Shown here: positions 63,076-64,000 of the stretch, piece by piece
How positions within the stretch are numbered: position 1 is the first letter of the stretch
Layout: every line of letters begins with the position of its first letter
Origin: Paramecium sonneborni
Taxonomy: Eukaryota > Ciliophora > Oligohymenophorea > Peniculida > Parameciidae
Length of the DNA stretch: 64,000 bases
Assembly: GCA_905182985.1 (NCBI GenBank)
Contig: CAJJDN010000080.1
Location: 1,674 to 65,673, forward strand
Direction of reading: 5' to 3'
Made by a program: the position numbers and the translations under genes
The notes under the pieces: model-generated
The model's database searches: none
Told to the model about the DNA's origin: nothing
Seen by the model: the letters and a program-made list of their open reading frames with translations, nothing else

Positions 63076-64000
63076 TCATTTATCTTCTGAGACAGAACAC
63101 TTTTCTTCAGTGATCATACTATATTCATTTAGTTTACGTATTTCTTCTGGTAATGGATTATTAGGATCTATAAAATCTAATTTGTTTGATGATTCATAAT
63201 GATAAAGTGCAATACATAAAAACAAAGAAAATAGACCTAAAATAATGAAATGATGATACCTAAAATAGAATAGAAAAGTGACATATTTTTATATCCAGTT
63301 TATAGATCTTCTGCAGATTCAACAATTTTACTAGCAATAAGTGGGAAACAACATAAAGCAATTGATTCAAACATACCTAATATTCCAAATGCTGTTCCCA
63401 TATATTTTTAATCTACTAAATATTATACACAAGGTATCATTACACAAGAATAACAAGTAAATGCCAAACCTTAAATAATTAATGGTATAGCAGCAATCCA
63501 TTTGTCATTGCTAGCAACATGAACAGATCCAAATAATATCTAAGCTATAATAAATAGAGAAGATGTAATCATTAAGAAAAATCTTCTATGACCAACTTTA
63601 TCAATATAATATCCGATAAATGGACATAATAAAGCACTAAATATATAAGGAATAGTAATAAATTTTCCAGCTTCAACAGCTTTAAATTAGAATTTCTTTT
63701 GATAATAATCACTTACATCATCCATAAAGGAGATATATATTCCCAAACATAATGTACAAATAGCAGTTAAATACCAATATAATGCTGGAAATTCCTTAAT
63801 TTCTTATAATCTAGCTTTTTCAGCATGAATATTATTTTATTTATTTTATTAATTATCATTTAAATTGTCATGTGTTTCATCATTACTAGAGATAGTAGAT
63901 TTTTCTAATTTTTCTTATGATAAAATTGATTCTCTAGATTTATCAAAAAATAATAATAAAAATGCACATAAAAGTGAAAAGAAGCATACAAGAACACTTG
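63076..64000 (-). CDS. Major facilitator superfamily transporter (MFSD1-like), 5' end outside window
   Basis: C-terminal part of a multi-pass membrane transporter. One 23-nt intron near the 3' end. After TM helices it has a cytosolic loop (SSNDETHDNLNDNQQNKQNN), then the MFS-type motif GYYIDKVGHRRFFLMITSSL, which corresponds to G-x-x-x-D-x-x-G-R/H-R. Further helices follow and the tail ends MITEEKCSVSEDK. The pattern recalls MFSD1-type lysosomal transporters, but the substrate cannot be told from half a protein. Confidence 0.85.

Overview
This window is macronuclear-type DNA from a ciliate, most probably a Paramecium. Three things show this. Real genes read through TAA and TAG as glutamine and stop only at TGA. 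Genes carry many tiny introns (20-38 nt, mostly GTA...TAG), and removing them restores the frame exactly in most models. The DNA is extremely A+T-rich and tightly packed. Standard-code ORFs are therefore nearly all meaningless here; the models below were read by hand with TGA as the only stop. I cannot name the species.

Layout. 1-6.2 kb is mostly decayed: scattered protein-kinase and EF-hand remnants, with one intact His/Gln-rich gene. 6.2-30.5 kb is a dense gene block: ribosomal proteins eL18, eL8 and eS17, the ribosome-assembly factor bystin, a CNG-type K+ channel, two EF-hand proteins, a B-box/kelch protein, a predicted N-myristoylated multi-zinc-finger protein, an AGC kinase and an ankyrin/Sec7-like protein. 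31-38.9 kb holds a Rab GTPase, a DOT1-like methyltransferase, retromer VPS26, an ArfGAP and one hypothetical gene. 38.9-41.4 kb looks like a decayed membrane-protein gene. 41.4-46.1 kb holds a small membrane protein, a BIG BROTHER-like RING-H2 ligase, a Dbf4-like protein, a coiled-coil protein and a HAKAI-like RING protein. 46.9-52.9 kb is disturbed by assembly duplications and a minisatellite. 52.3-62.7 kb is a head-to-head pair of very large multi-TM PAS-type paralogues separated by only 101 bp. The window ends inside an MFS transporter gene.

Assembly. All three N characters (34343, 48342, 51585) sit beside long identical direct repeats (942, 1178 and 1293 bp). The second and third are clean unmerged contig overlaps. 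The first has an extra 184 bp that the other copy lacks. The true locus is probably about 3.4 kb shorter.

Functional themes. Translation and ribosome assembly (eL18, eL8, eS17, bystin); membrane traffic (Sec7-like ARF-GEF, Rab, VPS26, ArfGAP); ubiquitin/RING proteins; and Ca2+ or cyclic-nucleotide signalling (EF-hand proteins, CNG-type channel, AGC kinase). No tRNA, rRNA, CRISPR or mobile element was recognised.
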